Origin: Paramarasmius palmivorus
Lineage: Eukaryota; Basidiomycota; Agaricomycetes; Agaricales; Marasmiaceae
Direction of reading: 5' to 3'
DNA length: 64,000 bases
Assembly: GCA_037176845.1 (NCBI GenBank)
Contig: JAYKXP010000011.1
Coordinates: 806,001-870,000 of the forward strand
Under the pieces are notes generated by a model, which saw only the letters and a program-made list of their open reading frames with translations, searched no databases and had not been told where the DNA came from. Each line of letters starts with the position of its first letter. Positions within the stretch are counted from its first letter, which is position 1. This document shows positions 37,922 through 50,700 of this stretch, piece after piece. A program made the position numbers and the translations under genes.

Positions 37922-38518
37922 TCACGGACCGTACTGAGCAGTGTTCTCCGTGATCGCTCGCTCCTCGACCATCACGATTTGAATCGCGTCAGCTACGTAT
38001 CTGATTTCCCATAGGATGGAGAGTTCGAGTACGTCTAAGAGATGACGAGTACCACTTAATCCGTTATCGGCATTGTCGTCCTTGCAAGGAAGCGCCAGCT
38101 GCTTCACGAAATCGATTGCACTGTCAACGTGGTAGATGATGTCTGGAGGAACTGTGCTCAGAACTGACCGAAAGAAGTCCAAGGAAAATTGACCTATCAA
38201 GCTAGCCACTACACCCTTAGGCACTGCGGCGACGGAAATTTCGCAGTGGTTCCAAGGTTCCTTCTTCTCCGAAATAGCTTTTCGGACCAAAGAAGATATA
38301 CAACGGCTGAATAGGGTAAGCAAGAACAAATGGCATTGCACTCCAATGTTCTCGCCGGACACGAAAAAACTGGTATTCAATCCGCCTCTTTCGCGTTCCC
38401 GCCGCAAAACGGTCATAACCTGTTCCGGGTTTGGACTAGACGCGATTCGGGTAGATGCAGAAGTCCTTCGAGTTTGACACGGAGATATTGTTGGGGGAGT
38501 AGCTTGTTCTGCGAACAT
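37922..38518 (-). CDS. Hypothetical protein, weak BTB/POZ-like resemblance
   Basis: A single open minus-strand frame of 198 codons starts MFAEQATPP. A basic linker is followed by SFFVSGENIG, CHLFLLTLFSRCISSL, and later LLDVLELSILWEIRYVADAI. The order (strand, helix with H..LL..S, then a helix pair near the C-terminus) recalls the BTB/POZ fold of basidiomycete proteins, but conservation is too low to be sure. It could equally be an unrelated lineage-specific protein. Confidence 0.4.
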   Translation of the reverse strand: MFAEQATPPTISPCQTRRTSASTRIASSPNPEQVMTVLRRERERGGLNTSFFVSGENIGVQCHLFLLTLFSRCISSLVRKAISEKKEPWNHCEISVAAVPKGVVASLIGQFSLDFFRSVLSTVPPDIIYHVDSAIDFVKQLALPCKDDNADNGLSGTRHLLDVLELSILWEIRYVADAIQIVMVEERAITENTAQYGP

Positions 38519-38784
38519 GCTAGTTAACAGGAGAAGAGAATGTATCCTGTGAAACGAAGGGTTCTAGCAGAGATTTTATATGCGACTGGTACATCACCCT
38601 CGTATGAGGCACTGAAAGCGACCTCGAATGCCAGGCGCTTTGGGTTGTACTGTGCTGCGTGACCACTCCATCACAAGGCGATCTTCATATCAGAAATTAG
38701 AAGAGACACTGCAAATCCATTTCATTTGGAACTGGAACAGTCAAATACAGAAAGCTTGATCTGCAGAGACGTATCAAAACCGAT

Positions 38785-39642
38785 TCAAAAAAGCGGGAGA
38801 GTGTTGTATGTAGAATTTCGGAGACCGAAAACCAACTTCGATGAACTGCGGATATCGCGACAGCAATCCAAGGAACATACGATAGAATCCGGTAGGTCGA
38901 AGAACAATGGTGATGTAGACGCACGGAAATGCACGGTTCCTCGAGTCGTGACAACACTGGGGTCTGTGCTTTGGGTGGTAACATGCTGATTATCTCCACG
39001 GGGTCTAGCGCCTTTCCCCGTGTCCACGGTTTCGAGGAAAAACTGTTGGTCCCCAACGCCCGGATACTCGTATACGGACTCGTGTGAAGGAGATGGTATA
39101 GAAAATGGAGGACGTTCTGGAGATCGCGGTAAAGAGTCGTCGGCGCCTTTTGGCGGGCGCTCCACGATGATCTCCTCGGTTCTGTCGTCGAATACCGGTT
39201 CTGATGGCTGCGACAATTCCTTCGCTGGGGATCCAGCAGACTCGGTGACAGTGTCGGACGTTAACGCGCTGAGTGTTGTGACACAAAGTGGCACAGATGG
39301 GAGTGAAGATTGTTGTGTAATGAGGTCATCTTCGGGTCTGGTCTCCTCAGATGGGGGATCCTCCTTGAAGACCGACGAGTCTACAGGCTTTTCTTTCGCG
39401 TCGCAGGGTACTTCATCGACAGATTCTTTTTTGAGGGCGAGACGTAGACGCTCGTTCTCTGCCTCGAGTTCATTTAGTTTGTGTTGCAGTGCCTAAGAAT
39501 GACAGCTATGACAAAGACAGAAAGAGGCTTGACGAGCGTGTCTCACCTCTAACTGTGCAGCTTTCCTCGCGCGGTAGGCACGCTGGGTGTCTCTGGAGCG
39601 GTTTGGTGGCAAGGTATTGTCTTTCTTCCGACCGCGGGGCAT
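38785..39642 (-). CDS. bZIP transcription factor
   Basis: Minus-strand exons 39642-39547 and 39492-38785, with a 54-bp GTGAGA...CTTAG intron, give 267 aa. Residues 1-60 form the bZIP: MPRGRKK, then NRSRDTQRAYRARKAA as the basic region, followed by LQHKLNELEAENERLRL as a heptad-spaced leucine zipper. The remaining 200 residues are Ser/Pro/Glu-rich without a second domain. The basic region places it in the nucleus as a dimeric DNA-binding regulator. The RAYRARKAA core is of the fungal AP1-like type. The intron splits the basic region from the zipper. Confidence 0.8.
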
Positions 39643-40234
39643 CTCTATGAACGATGAATCGACTAGATATCAGTGTGGCTTCAAATAACGATGTACACTC
39701 ACTGCGTTAAAGCGATAATAAGATCAGATCATCAATTCGTGGCAGCTTGGGGTTAAACCAACAATGACTCAACGATATCAGTGATTCTAGACGAATCGAG
39801 GCATTTCAAATTCGTGATGCAATTGCGCCTAGTTATGAGAAATCTTAGAATAGGTCGACAATTGAATGATTTGGAAGTGTCACCAGTACATTGTATCTCG
39901 TAACGAGAAGTGACTCTTATGGCAGCAGAAACCGGCGGAGTATCTGAGGCTACTGAAAAGGCAACCTAGTCAGATATACTCGCACAGCCTGAGATTCCAT
40001 TGAGCCACATGCCTTGGTTCATGTGCACATCTGTGCGTATTTGCCTAACTGGTTCTTGCTGCTGGATCAGGCTCATCAAATTTATGCTCTCCCGTGTCCG
40101 CTAAGACAAATTGTTCAATTTCACGAATACCCGTTATTCGTGGAACGTACGTCACTGTAAACGTACCATTGCTCAAGACGGACAGGTTGGATGTCGTGTG
40201 GGCCCTGCGGAGCTAAAGCCTAAGAGCCGACATA
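39643..40234. other. Intergenic, nothing recognised
   Basis: Upstream region of the bZIP gene. No open frame of note, no clear repeat. A TATA box was not identified. Confidence 0.4.
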
Positions 40235-40717
40235 CTACGTGGGTCGATTATCGGACTGCTCTGCCTTTATTTGCACTTGAGGTGGCAGACGAGAAGCATT
40301 TGTGCCTGGTGCTCTCGGAGACTGTGTGCGCCACGGAATCTTGCAGTACAAACAAATTCGCAAGAGGATGTAGGGATCCTGAGTGTTGAAGTTTTTACGA
40401 GTTGTAGAGGAGACCTTTCCGGACAATAGCGCGCAAAATGGGTGTGGACGTTCTATATGAGTGACACGTTCTTTGATTTCTGCTTCAAGCATGCATGGAG
40501 ACTCACCGTATGAGGTTCCATGAATTTCTACTAGGAGATCCAGATTCCAGATCCGACATTCTGCGAGAAGATATTCTACCGAAGTAAGAAAGTCGCAAGG
40601 TTTCGCAGCTGTTTTCATTTTCGTGATACGAATCGCAGTTCTCTCGTTCTGAGTCCTTGTCTTGGAAGGAAGTTCTTTGCGAAAAGCGAGTGCAGAAGCG
40701 CGTAGAATCAGAGGCAT
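40235..40717 (-). CDS. Hypothetical protein (tentative)
   Basis: Minus-strand exons 40717-40507 and 40452-40235, with a 54-bp GTGAGT...TATAG intron in matching phase, give 142 aa starting MPLILRASALAF. It has a basic N-terminus, a CDFLTSVEYLLAECRIW helix and a Pro/Arg-rich tail. No known domain. Divergent from the gene at 40866 with only 148 bp between starts, so one of the two models may have its 5' end wrong. Confidence 0.3.
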   Translation of the reverse strand: MPLILRASALAFRKELPSKTRTQNERTAIRITKMKTAAKPCDFLTSVEYLLAECRIWNLDLLVEIHGTSYGESPCMLEAEIKERVTHIERPHPFCALLSGKVSSTTRKNFNTQDPYILLRICLYCKIPWRTQSPRAPGTNASRLPPQVQIKAEQSDNRPT

Positions 40718-40865
40718 CGCACAACGTGGTGTCAGCTCCGCAGTTTGCCGAAATTTCGAATGTGGTATGTACACTCGGATTTTGCCGATACACCTTGCTT
40801 TGTTCGATATAAGTCAGCTCGTAGCTCCATCGCGTCTCTATCACATCCCTCAGATTCTGAACTGC

Positions 40866-41956
40866 ATGGCTTCGCATGATGCAGACTTTCCAACTGCCGA
40901 AGGCGCCCTCCTTTATTATCGAACAGGGATCAAGGATGGAATTCGTAGACATAAGGCAGAAATGAAAGCGATGAAAGCTCTAGTAGAGCAGCTTGGACTG
41001 GAGAATGCGCAATTCAGGGCGAAACTACATGGACAAGAGAACTATGGCTCGGATAGAGAAGAGGTAAGGGTCTTTCGAAGGTGTTCAATAGCAAATGAAT
41101 TTACCTCGACTGTCAGATTTCAGGATCAGAGCGGGCTTCGACGGAAGGTGACGACTCTGAATTCGTTCCATGGGAGGAGCTTTTGAGGAACTTTCCCTCA
41201 ACGAGCGACTCTGCAGAGGCGTCAACAACGAGCTCGTCGGCTTCTCTTACCGGACCTGACGATGACAATCGACGGTTCGGGATTCCAGGTTATCTTTCCG
41301 CGTTCAGATCTGTCGAGTCGGAGCTCGCACTGAGGAGGTTATTTGACAAAGCACATGGTGCTGATTCACGCGCACTCACTCTGGTGAAAACTATGTGCCG
41401 TGAAGCTCACTCCACTTCTCGGGATCTTAGGTCCTGGGCTCAGAGATTCGTGTTGTCGGAATGGCGGAACCCCTTTGTCATCAATTCACCTACTCGCGAC
41501 ATCGGTCAAGTTGTTATTCCCAATCCACGTATAGGAGATCCTTTCGAGGACTGGTATCGTTACTATTGCGTCCACCCCGCGTCGCTTCCTCGTGGAGTGC
41601 GAACGGACCTGGAAGGCAGACCATGGAAACCGGACCTTTGGGCGAGTCGACTGGCTGCGCAGTTACGTCCAAAGCGAATTGCACCAGCAGTCGTCCGCAC
41701 TGAATTCAACTACCATTTTGTCGAGTTGCTGGGAACACCAGGAGCCTACCATCAGGCTGTGACCCAGCTTGGTTTACGCATTTCCTCCAGCTTGCGTCCA
41801 GAACCGTATAATGGACCTTCGAGGGTAACTGTTGAAGATGTCGTGCAGCACATGGCGGCCTGTGGTATTTCGTTTCACATGGCGAGAGACCAACTCGAGC
41901 CTTGGACCAGACAGTATAAGACAGTAGGACCGTGGCCTTTGCTCGGAAGTGACTGA
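40866..41956 (+). CDS. Uncharacterised agaric protein with conserved C-terminal half
   Basis: Exons 40866-41063 and 41117-41956, across a 53-bp GTAAGG...GTCAG intron, give 345 aa. Residues 15-60 form a charged helix that may be a coiled coil (KAEMKAMKALVEQLGLENAQ). After a Ser/Glu-rich linker, the C-terminal half holds dense conserved-looking motifs: SEWRNPFV, IPNPRIGDPFEDWYRYYC, PRGVRTD and a closing ACGIS...LEPW. I recall similar unannotated proteins from other Agaricales, but not a domain name or function. An acceptor 7 nt downstream would break the frame, so the one at 41116 is used. Confidence 0.6.
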
Positions 41957-43058
41957 AAGAGGTGCGTGACGCCAATGTGTCTAATCAGTCTACAATAAAG
42001 TGGCATTCAATACAGAACCCGACCATACTAATACGATGACATCGAAAAAAAAATGGGGTCGTATCTGTGTGCCTACCGAAAATGTTCTTTGCTCGCCGTT
42101 GGTCATGGCTATTACTGTAATATTACTACGTCGAAAAAAGCTTTATTCAATCGTTACTCGTACTTTGGAACATTGCTATCTGCTTATGAATGGTACGGAT
42201 TGAACTGAGCGCTGTCCACAAGTTCCAGATCGGTAACTTTATCCCACGATAATACAGCCTGTTCAACACTCGTGACGCACTTCGTCTTGTGAGTGACACT
42301 ACTAGTGACGATTCACTCTTTCTAGCTCGGAATTCTCTCGACAATCTGGTTGGGCTGTTTCAAACGCGGCGGTTCGTGCCCTGGTCAGTTATCGTTATGT
42401 TTCAGACACATCATTGTCCGATGAAGACCAACTTCCCAGAGCTAGTTCAAGCCTGCAACTCGTAGTTCCGAAACGATCTCTTTTCGCGGTATTTTGTGCT
42501 CTCAAAATCGGATAAGGACCGCTCCTTGGTGGCAACAACAACCATAATATCACATCTTGCAGGCTGGTCACACCAGAGGCTCGAATCTCTTGGTCACCTA
42601 TGCTCTAGGCATCGCAGTGTCACACCCCAATATCTCAGGCAAATAGGATGGTCGGACAAAGGGGAGAATGATCATAACAAGGCGAATAGCACCCGGAGCG
42701 CCGAAGCCTTTTTGTTCCCTGTAGTTCGGTCGGTAGCTGCGAGGAAGAGACACCACACAGTCTACGTTGCGGGGGATCCGGTAGATACACCTGGTGGATT
42801 GATACGGTGTGTTATGCATTTCATGTTCGTCTATCGAGACAATTGTCTTACTTTCACGCAAAGGCCACATCAAATTCGTGTCGTCAATGATTTTCATTGT
42901 TCCATCACGAGGCAACTCTCGGGCAGTTGTTTGTTTACAATTCGAAGTTTCTTGCCTTGTACGTCAGTGTACCCGACGTCCTTTTCCCTTTTCTTACTCG
43001 TTCTGAACATTTTCTGCCTTTATAAGTGGCATATTACACGTATTCCGCAGACACACCT
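41957..43058. other. Intergenic, no supported gene
   Basis: Holds the 3' UTR of the preceding gene and the promoter of the exonuclease gene. The plus-strand frame at about 42496-43083 and the minus-strand frame at 42598-42915 overlap each other and show no known motif; I could not choose between them. Confidence 0.35.
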
Positions 43059-44182
43059 ATGTCTTTTCCGTCTCGTCGGCTGAGATATCTCGCCACTCAG
43101 TCAGAAGTACAGGAAGCATTGACCATGGATCTGGCCACAGGCCATTTTCCAAGAGTCATAGGTTTTGACATGGAATGGAAACCACGAGTATCAAAGAAGG
43201 CACCTAATGTCGACTCTCGTGTGGCTGTCATACAACTCGCTTCTTCTACCACAGTCTATGTGATTCACCTTTCTCGTCTCGCAAGTAAGTCTCTCTGCGC
43301 TATATGCTCGCTGGATTTTAATGATTGATATTCCAGCTTTCCCGAAAATACTCTTGGAAATACTTGAGAACCCAAACATAGTCAAGGCAGGTGTTGGGAT
43401 TCAAGGTGGGCTCTTATGATTTCAATTGGTATCTACGGAAGTCATATCGCGCAGGAGACGTGTCCAAACTTTATTCGGACTGGAGTTGTTCTGTAACATC
43501 TTGTGTCGATCTCAGCTTGCTCGCTCGTTGCGTGGATTTTTTATTCTTTCGGGGAGGTATCAGTCATCAAGTGCGCAGCAGTCAGTACTTGTGGAGCCAT
43601 TTAAACAATATCTCTTTCTGACTACCTCTCAAGTTAACAGCGAGACCGTGCATCCACCAATCGATTTGGCGCCGATTCGTTGCTTTCCCGGAAACTATAA
43701 ACAGGCTATCGGGTTATCGCGTCTTCTTCAATTTTCGTACGGGATTCCTCTTCAGAAGGGAAACGTGACGACAAGCGATTGGAGTTGTTATCCTTTGACG
43801 GAGGACCAGATGGAGTGTAAGTCTAATAGGGTCTGATTTCCAAGAGCTTCGATTCAAAACTTATACTTTCTAAGACGCGGCAAGGGATGCTCAAGCTAGC
43901 CTATTGGTGTTCGAAGCGCTGCACGAAGACTTGCATCAGTTATCGGCCTTTGCCTTGGATCTGCCCAAGCAAAAGTATTATCAATTCGATGGAATCGGAA
44001 AATACTTGTTTGCTCCGCCTGACGGGGATACTAGGACACTCATCTCGGACATACGTGCTCCAGCCGAACCGATGAGTGAACACGATCGGCTTTACTATAC
44101 CGCAGGAATTGGCGATCATCGTCAAGGATCGAAAGGACTGCGACTGTGGAGAGCAGAGAACCCGGAATACGAGCCGAATTAG
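43059..44182 (+). CDS. 3'-5' exonuclease, RNase D/WRN-exonuclease type (DEDDy)
   Basis: Exons 43059-43284, 43337-43405, 43455-43556, 43634-43816 and 43875-44182 give 295 aa with all phases matching. The three exonuclease motifs are present. Motif I is FDMEW (D and E metal ligands, about residue 37). Motif II is GVGIQGDVSKL followed by CVDLSLLAR (D). Motif III is YAARDAQASLLVFEAL (Y and D), split by the last intron. IGLSRLLQFSYGIPLQKG and the SDW..YPLT stretch before motif III are typical of the WRN-exo/RNase D family. The protein lacks a helicase or HRDC domain, so it is a stand-alone exonuclease likely acting on DNA or RNA 3' ends. The tail after residue 220 is lineage-specific. Confidence 0.8.
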
Positions 44183-44781
44183 AATGCCACCGTTGTGTAA
44201 ATGACTGGCAAATTAACAAATTCGAATTTCCTGATACTGCTAAGTATTGGGTTTCTTACCGGCAGGTTTCCGATTTCACGTTGCGCATGAAACAGTAAGT
44301 CATGTGCCAACACGTGCATGGTCACGTGTACATCTAAAAAGCTGGTCCCCGTTTTTCTGCTGTGTCTTTTGCTGTCGTCATTGCCTTCCTGTCACCCCTG
44401 TTTCTCTCTGTCAGCGGTGCAACCGCCCACAGAAATGGTTCACCGGCTATATTTACCGTCATCTACTGTTATATATCTCATCTATTGTTATATATCTCAT
44501 CTACTGTTATATCTCATCTACTTTTATATATAAATGTCTTCAACCTAGTGACCATCCTTCTGAGCGGGTCAGTAGCAGTCTAATGTCCTTTGTCTGTATT
44601 TCACCGCCACACCATCGTCAAAACTTTGTCGAATACCTCCCCTATCGGTCAGCGTTTCGGTGTGATCGGTTGCAGCCAATATATACAGCATATTCCAGCT
44701 CTCCTGTCCTCGCATTTTTCACTCGTTTCTTTGTGTTAGCGGTGTAACCGCCGGCATTACGCCCCACTCTCCGATTCTGCC
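44183..44781. promoter_or_regulatory. Upstream region of H2 RepHel
   Basis: No gene. Contains the AT-rich tandem repeat at 44466-44520, two near-identical small palindromes (GCGGTGCAACCGC at 44414-44426 and GCGGTGTAACCGC at 44739-44751) and an AATATATACA TATA-like box at about 44679, some 100 bp before the ATG. The H2 5' terminus probably lies in or just left of this interval. Confidence 0.4.
44466..44520 (+). repeat. Short tandem repeat, three units of 17-19 bp
   Basis: Units follow (C/T)TGTTATATATCTCATCTA: two of 19 bp and one of 17 bp that lacks one AT, followed by a degenerate fourth start. Confidence 0.8.
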
Positions 44782-47700
44782 ATGGCGTCGGTCGATGGTC
44801 TTCCAGTCCTTGCAATATTCCAACCCGCTAGTTCTGTCAGTGTTGTTTCGTCGGCGTTCGCTTTACAGCTCCTTCGAGCTCGTGGAGTTGCTCTAACCCA
44901 AGCTTCGACGCTCTGCAAAGTATCTGTACCTACGACAAGTGGCATCTCCACTGCGGAGATACAATTGGCTGTAGGGCGTATCCCCGGGCTTTTCGCGAGT
45001 GTTGGGCATCAGCCAGATGTTGTGTTGGGATCGGATTGGTACGACGCTGCATGTCGGCTGTGTGCTGATATTACCGTCGAAGCTCTCTCAATCCCTATTC
45101 TTGGTTGGTTTGCACTCTCATGTCATCGATCCTTGTTGATCCCGCTTTCCAAACAGATAATACTCGCAGCCTGCGAAGTCAGGTCTTGATCTCTAACTGC
45201 AAGGCTGTCGTAGTTTTTGATAGTCGTGTACCGCACTCCTCTCTGAGGAAGACCTTTCCCGCCAGTGGCATTCTTGTCGAAGGATTGGATACCTGCACTC
45301 ACGTTTTGTCTGTTGGTGTCCATCGCGAGACGCAGACCTTTCCGCTCACGTTCCGCATGGAGGACGGGCTTCCTAATTCGGTGGATGCGGTACTGGGACG
45401 AGACGTCTACGAAATCTTTGTTGGTCTCCGGGCCCGGGCACATCAAGAGTTATACGACGGTGATTCGCTTGACACTCCTGGTTCGTTCTACCCATTTTTG
45501 CCTATGATTTCTGATGTCTTTCAGGTCTTCGCACCGGGGGACATCCGCGACCAGAGCACTTATATTCTTTTAGCGAGCGTACCCCCACACGAGCATCGAG
45601 CGATAATGTTTACCCACTTGGTACATCTTCACGTCATTCATCAGGCTCCGTTCCTATCGATCTGTTCACTCCTCAATTCCCGTGTACGCTAAAGAGTCAT
45701 TTATTGGATATTCAATCACCTTATTATATCTGGGAGCTTTCTACATTTAATTTATGTCGATGTATGCATGCACACAATATACCTGTAAGCGGAATGGATG
45801 ATGAACAATGTAGACAAGCGCTCGTGTTTCACGTCATGACTGGACATTGCGTTAATCATTCTCGCAGCAACACTTTTGGTCCGTCTGGTTGTTATCAAGT
45901 GGGGTCTTCTTACGAATCACCCAGGATCCAGTCCTTTGCAGCGTTGAGTTTTGTCCTCGGAGAATGCCAAGAAGAAGTTCTTGCGAAATATGCGGTACCG
46001 TTTGGCGTAAGTGCATCTCCTAGTTATCGTTCCACTTTACTCCGTATCCGCGACGACATGATAAGCCAAAGTCTCGGTACTTCCCTCGACCCCTGGGTCT
46101 ATCTTCCTGCTGTTTATGATCTGCTAAGGCCTGCCCTTGTTTCTCTTTGTTCTAGTCATGGCGTCGTGTTTGCGGACAATGCATCAAAGGAGACATTAAT
46201 CGGTGATTTCCTTGCACACTTAGTCTCGGGCAGTTGTAGTGATTATTCTATGCTGAACATACCTGCCGGGTGCGCGGCTACTGTGATGTCAGTCTGCGGT
46301 CCAGGACAGGATTCGTCTATTTCAACAGTTGAAATGCAAGTAGCAAATCTAATTCTGATGGGGCGCAAGTTGGGAAAGACTGGGCTAAAAAAGCTATGTA
46401 AAGTACTTCGACTAGAGGTGCCTAAAGATCCTTCCAAGAGAAAATTGAAAGTCGCGATCTTCCAGTATGCTAAAAAGTTGAGAAAGGCCAAGAATGTACC
46501 TCTCAAACAATCTACGTCGTTACCCGAAGAACGGGATATAGATGTGATCGCTAACTGGCCGCAACGCCTGACAACTGTTCACAAAGACAGATTAATGCAA
46601 CAATTTGACCAGATGTTGCTCGAGCGCGGTACCGAGAACTTTTGTTGTTGTGCCTGTGCTGCTGTCAAACCAGTCACTGACAGGAAAATCCGGTGTTTCT
46701 CGGAACTTGATTTTGATATCCTTCGACGTCCCGACAAAAAAAATGTGTCGTGCGAGGCTGATGATGATTCTGGTATGGATGTAGATGAGGATAACATGGA
46801 TTTAGAGCCCGACCCAGAAATGCAATCCCAAGATCCTGACCTCGACCATGAACCTGCCTCTCCCGTTTCCGACTCTGAATTTTCGGCAGATGAAGAACCT
46901 TCACCCAGTATGGATACCACAAAGACAAAGCAAAAGAAGTCAAAAAAACCTTTTGTGTGGTTGCAGCCTGGGTATGACATACCGTCTGGTACCTTCCGTG
47001 ACGTCGAAGAGTTGTCTAATTTGCTGTTGGAACCGTCAGGGGTGGAGATAGATCCTTCTGGAGAGAGGAAGCATCGCATGTCCTTGTGTGTGAACTGTAA
47101 CCGTCGACTTTCAAAGGGCAAACTTCCGCCTCTCGCGTTGGCTAATGGGTTGTATCTCGGACCAGTCCCCCGTGAGCTAACGGACTTGACGCTAGTGGAG
47201 CATAACATGATCGCCAGGTGCAGAACCAAAGCGTATATCCTTAAGTTGCAAGGCAAAGGAGGTGAACATCAGCGTGGCATGAAAGGTCACATCATCGTTT
47301 ATCCGCAACAGCCTTCTGCGGTCATTAACGTTCTCCTGCCATCGTTAGACGAGCTTGCCAAGCCAATCTGCGTTCTTTTTGTGGGGTCATCCCCGCCTTC
47401 TGACGAGTTCCTGCTGAAGAAAGCGACGCCATTAGCGATTAGACCAGCCAAGGTTCGGGCGGCATTGTTGTGGCTGATTGAGCATAACCCATATTATCGT
47501 GGTGTCACAGTGAATCATGCCTTGTTGGACAGTTTACCAGATGAAAGTGTTTTGCCGGTGCATATCGAACACTCAGTAACGAAGACGGGCCGAGATTTCA
47601 ACTCCGAAGGTTATGATCCCGTCGCCCGAGCATTTGAGGAGTCAAGTGAACCTCCAGTCCTAGAAGAAACGCAGGAGTCCAGTAAAGAACCGGTATTAGA

Positions 47701-50700
47701 AACTCCTAGAAATCCCGTCGATACAGTCGATACTGCACGGACCGACCCACCGATCCAGTTCGAAAGGCTCGTGATAGCTGATGTAGACCCTAAAGCATCT
47801 GGTGCAGTTCTTCGCGCCGCTGCCTTGAAACACGTGAAACACATGAATGGCGGTTACCTCCAGATACCACACGACAAGGATTTCGTGAATGAGTTCCACA
47901 ATTCGTCTCTTTTCCCTATGATGTATCCAGCATTGTTCCCGTATGGGCTTGGTGGCCTATCTGATGATACTCGTCCCGAACGTCTTTCGATGGAGCGCCA
48001 TATCCGCCATCTATTCGAGCTGAAAGATAAGCGATTTCAAGAGCACAGCTCGTTTTTGTTTTCCACGTTTAACATGATTCAGCGTCATTCGATGTTGCGT
48101 AAGACCGGCATGAAGGTGAAAAGAGCTGCCTTTCATAAAATAGCCGCCCAGTTTGCAGATGTCAGTCCCACTGCTGTCCATGCTGTTTCAGAGCGCATTG
48201 CTAAAGGTGATAGCGTCACCGCGCACAACGCAGAAGAGAAGAAAGTGTTGAAACTTATGAATGAGGTCAAGATCGTGACTTCCCATGTTGCTGGATCTGC
48301 TGCTTCGAAGACGTACATGAGAAACGAAATCCGTGCGTTAATGATTGAGAAGGGCCTCCCGAGTTTCTTCGTTACTATCAATCCTGCCGACATACACAAT
48401 CCGTGGGTGAAAGTCATGGCTGGAGGCAGCTTTGATGTCGAGCAGTTACTCAGTCGAAATATCGTGTCTGGGAGTGGCTGGAATCAATACCAAGAAATTG
48501 CTCGTAACCCGTTCACGGGCGCCAAGTTCTTTCATCATTATATGCAAGCTTTCGTCAAGGGTCTCCTCGGTTTCAATGGCCAAAACAAAGAAAGTGAAAG
48601 CGGAGTACTGGGCCTTGTGAATGGGTATTATGGCTGTGTTGAAGCTCAAGGTCGAGGCAGTCTACATTGTCACATGTTAGTGTGGGTTAAGGGCTCACTG
48701 AACCCCAACGAACTTAAGAACAAGCTCAAAACCGACGAGGAATTCCGTAGGCGGCTCTTTGAATATCTGGAAGACACGATCCATAACGGGATACCTGAAA
48801 GTCATTCGAAAGGTGTCGATGGGGGCAAAAATGACGAAGCTTCGAGCGTAAATCCTTGTAAGTTGCATAGGCATCGATTCCGGGAAGGGGACGATATTCT
48901 GTTGTACAGGCAAAACCGTAGGGATGACGTTCGCGCGTTAGCAGAGTATTGTCAAATTCACGAACACACTGCTACGTGTTATAAATATCACTCTAAGAAC
49001 AAAAAGAAGCGCTGTCGGTTCGATTTAGGTGATGAATTTGTCCGTCCACAGACAACATTTGATGAAGAGACCGGAGAGTTCGAGCTTCGCCGCTCTGAAG
49101 GTTTGGTCGCAAACTATAATCCCACATTGCTCGAGGCTCTACGATGCAACACAGAGATCAAGTTTATTGGTTCTGGTGGTACTGCAAAAGCCATTCTTTA
49201 TTATATCACAGATTACATCACCAAATCTCAGTTGAAGGCTCATATCGCATTCAAGACCGTTGACGCTGCTATACAAAAGCTGGGCTCTATGGATCCTGAG
49301 AAAGACAGTCCCACTTCTCGTGCTAAGAAAATGCTGAATCGCTGTGCTTATGCGTTGTTAGGACACCAAGAAATGTCAGGACAACAGGTTGCATCTTACC
49401 TGATGGAATACGGTGATCATTACACTAGTCACACCTTTAGGCCCTTATTTTGGACTTCTTTTGAAAGCTTTGTTGACAAGATATTGCCCAGTCCAGAATG
49501 TTATCTTGCTCCTAAACCCGTCGTTCCCGCCAATGAAACTGAAGTTGCGGAAGCAGGGGAGCCGACTGATGGAGATCCCGATCCTGAAAAAGACGTTCAT
49601 CCACCTCTTGATTTTTCTGGAATCAACGATGACCGTGACGAGTGCGACGAGGACGACCGCCGTTCCCCTGCAGAGTATGTCGATCTTGTGGATTCTCTAG
49701 AAGCAGAAGAGGACACGGAACAGAATGCACAGTATAACGAGTATTGCGAAGACGAAGACGAAGTTCGGATAATGGCGGGAAGAAGCCGTGAAGGTGTTTT
49801 GGTAGCACAAGCGACTCAAGTGTCGGACTATGTCAATCGAGGGAAGGTTTTACATCGTCTCTGTTTATGGGACTTCGTTGCCCAAGTTGACAAAGTGTCA
49901 AAGTCCAAAAAAAGAGAGACGCTGGACTGTGAAAGTGATGATGAAGAAGACGAAGAAGGGCACGTTGGGTCTGGAAATGAGTTTGAAGTGGAGTTGCTCA
50001 ACGATACCAACCGAAAACGTCCGAGTTGTCCGTTGTTGCACCCTCATATACAGGCTAAAACCCATAAGCTTGTTGTAAGAAAGCCCACCAGAAGAATGGT
50101 CCCTGTCCCAATAGGCCCTGCGTTGCCCCGACGCGATAAAGAGCATACCAAAGAGAAGCATGCCCGAATGATGCTAGTATTGTTCAAGCCGTGGAAGATT
50201 GTCGCTGATCTACGTGGCCCGTATCCCAGCTGGAGTTTAGCATTTCAAAACTTCCAGGCAGAGTGCAGCTCCCGTGTTATGTCACACATGGAAAACATGC
50301 AGCTACTGCATGAGTGCAGAGATAGTCGAGACGCTCATTATGATAAAAGGCGCGCAGCCTGGCGAGAGAAGCCGGGTAAGTTTTCTGGAGCAGTACGTGA
50401 CGATTCATCCGATGAAGCCCCCACCGAGGAGCATCTTCTCGAGATCTTACAGAAGATCGAGGGCTCCACGAGTGAGCGTAGAGCTCGGGTTCTGGCAGAA
50501 GCCTTAGAATGTCAAAAGTTTGCTACAGTCGCGGGGATGTATCGCTCCCATGGTTCCCACGCTGTTTCGAGCATCGAAGATGAAGCACAGGACAGCGATT
50601 TAATTCGGGTTCTCGGGGACGAAGAATGCAATCTCGAGGCACTATGGGAAGATGAGTATCAAGAGCGCCGAATTGCATGGCAAAGTAGCTGGAAGCAACC

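Noticed and set aside
39020..39496. 158-codon plus-strand frame
   Set aside because: It is antisense to the bZIP gene, whose splice structure and motif are clear.
40503..40952. 149-codon minus-strand frame
   Set aside because: It overlaps better-supported spliced models on both strands and shows no motif.
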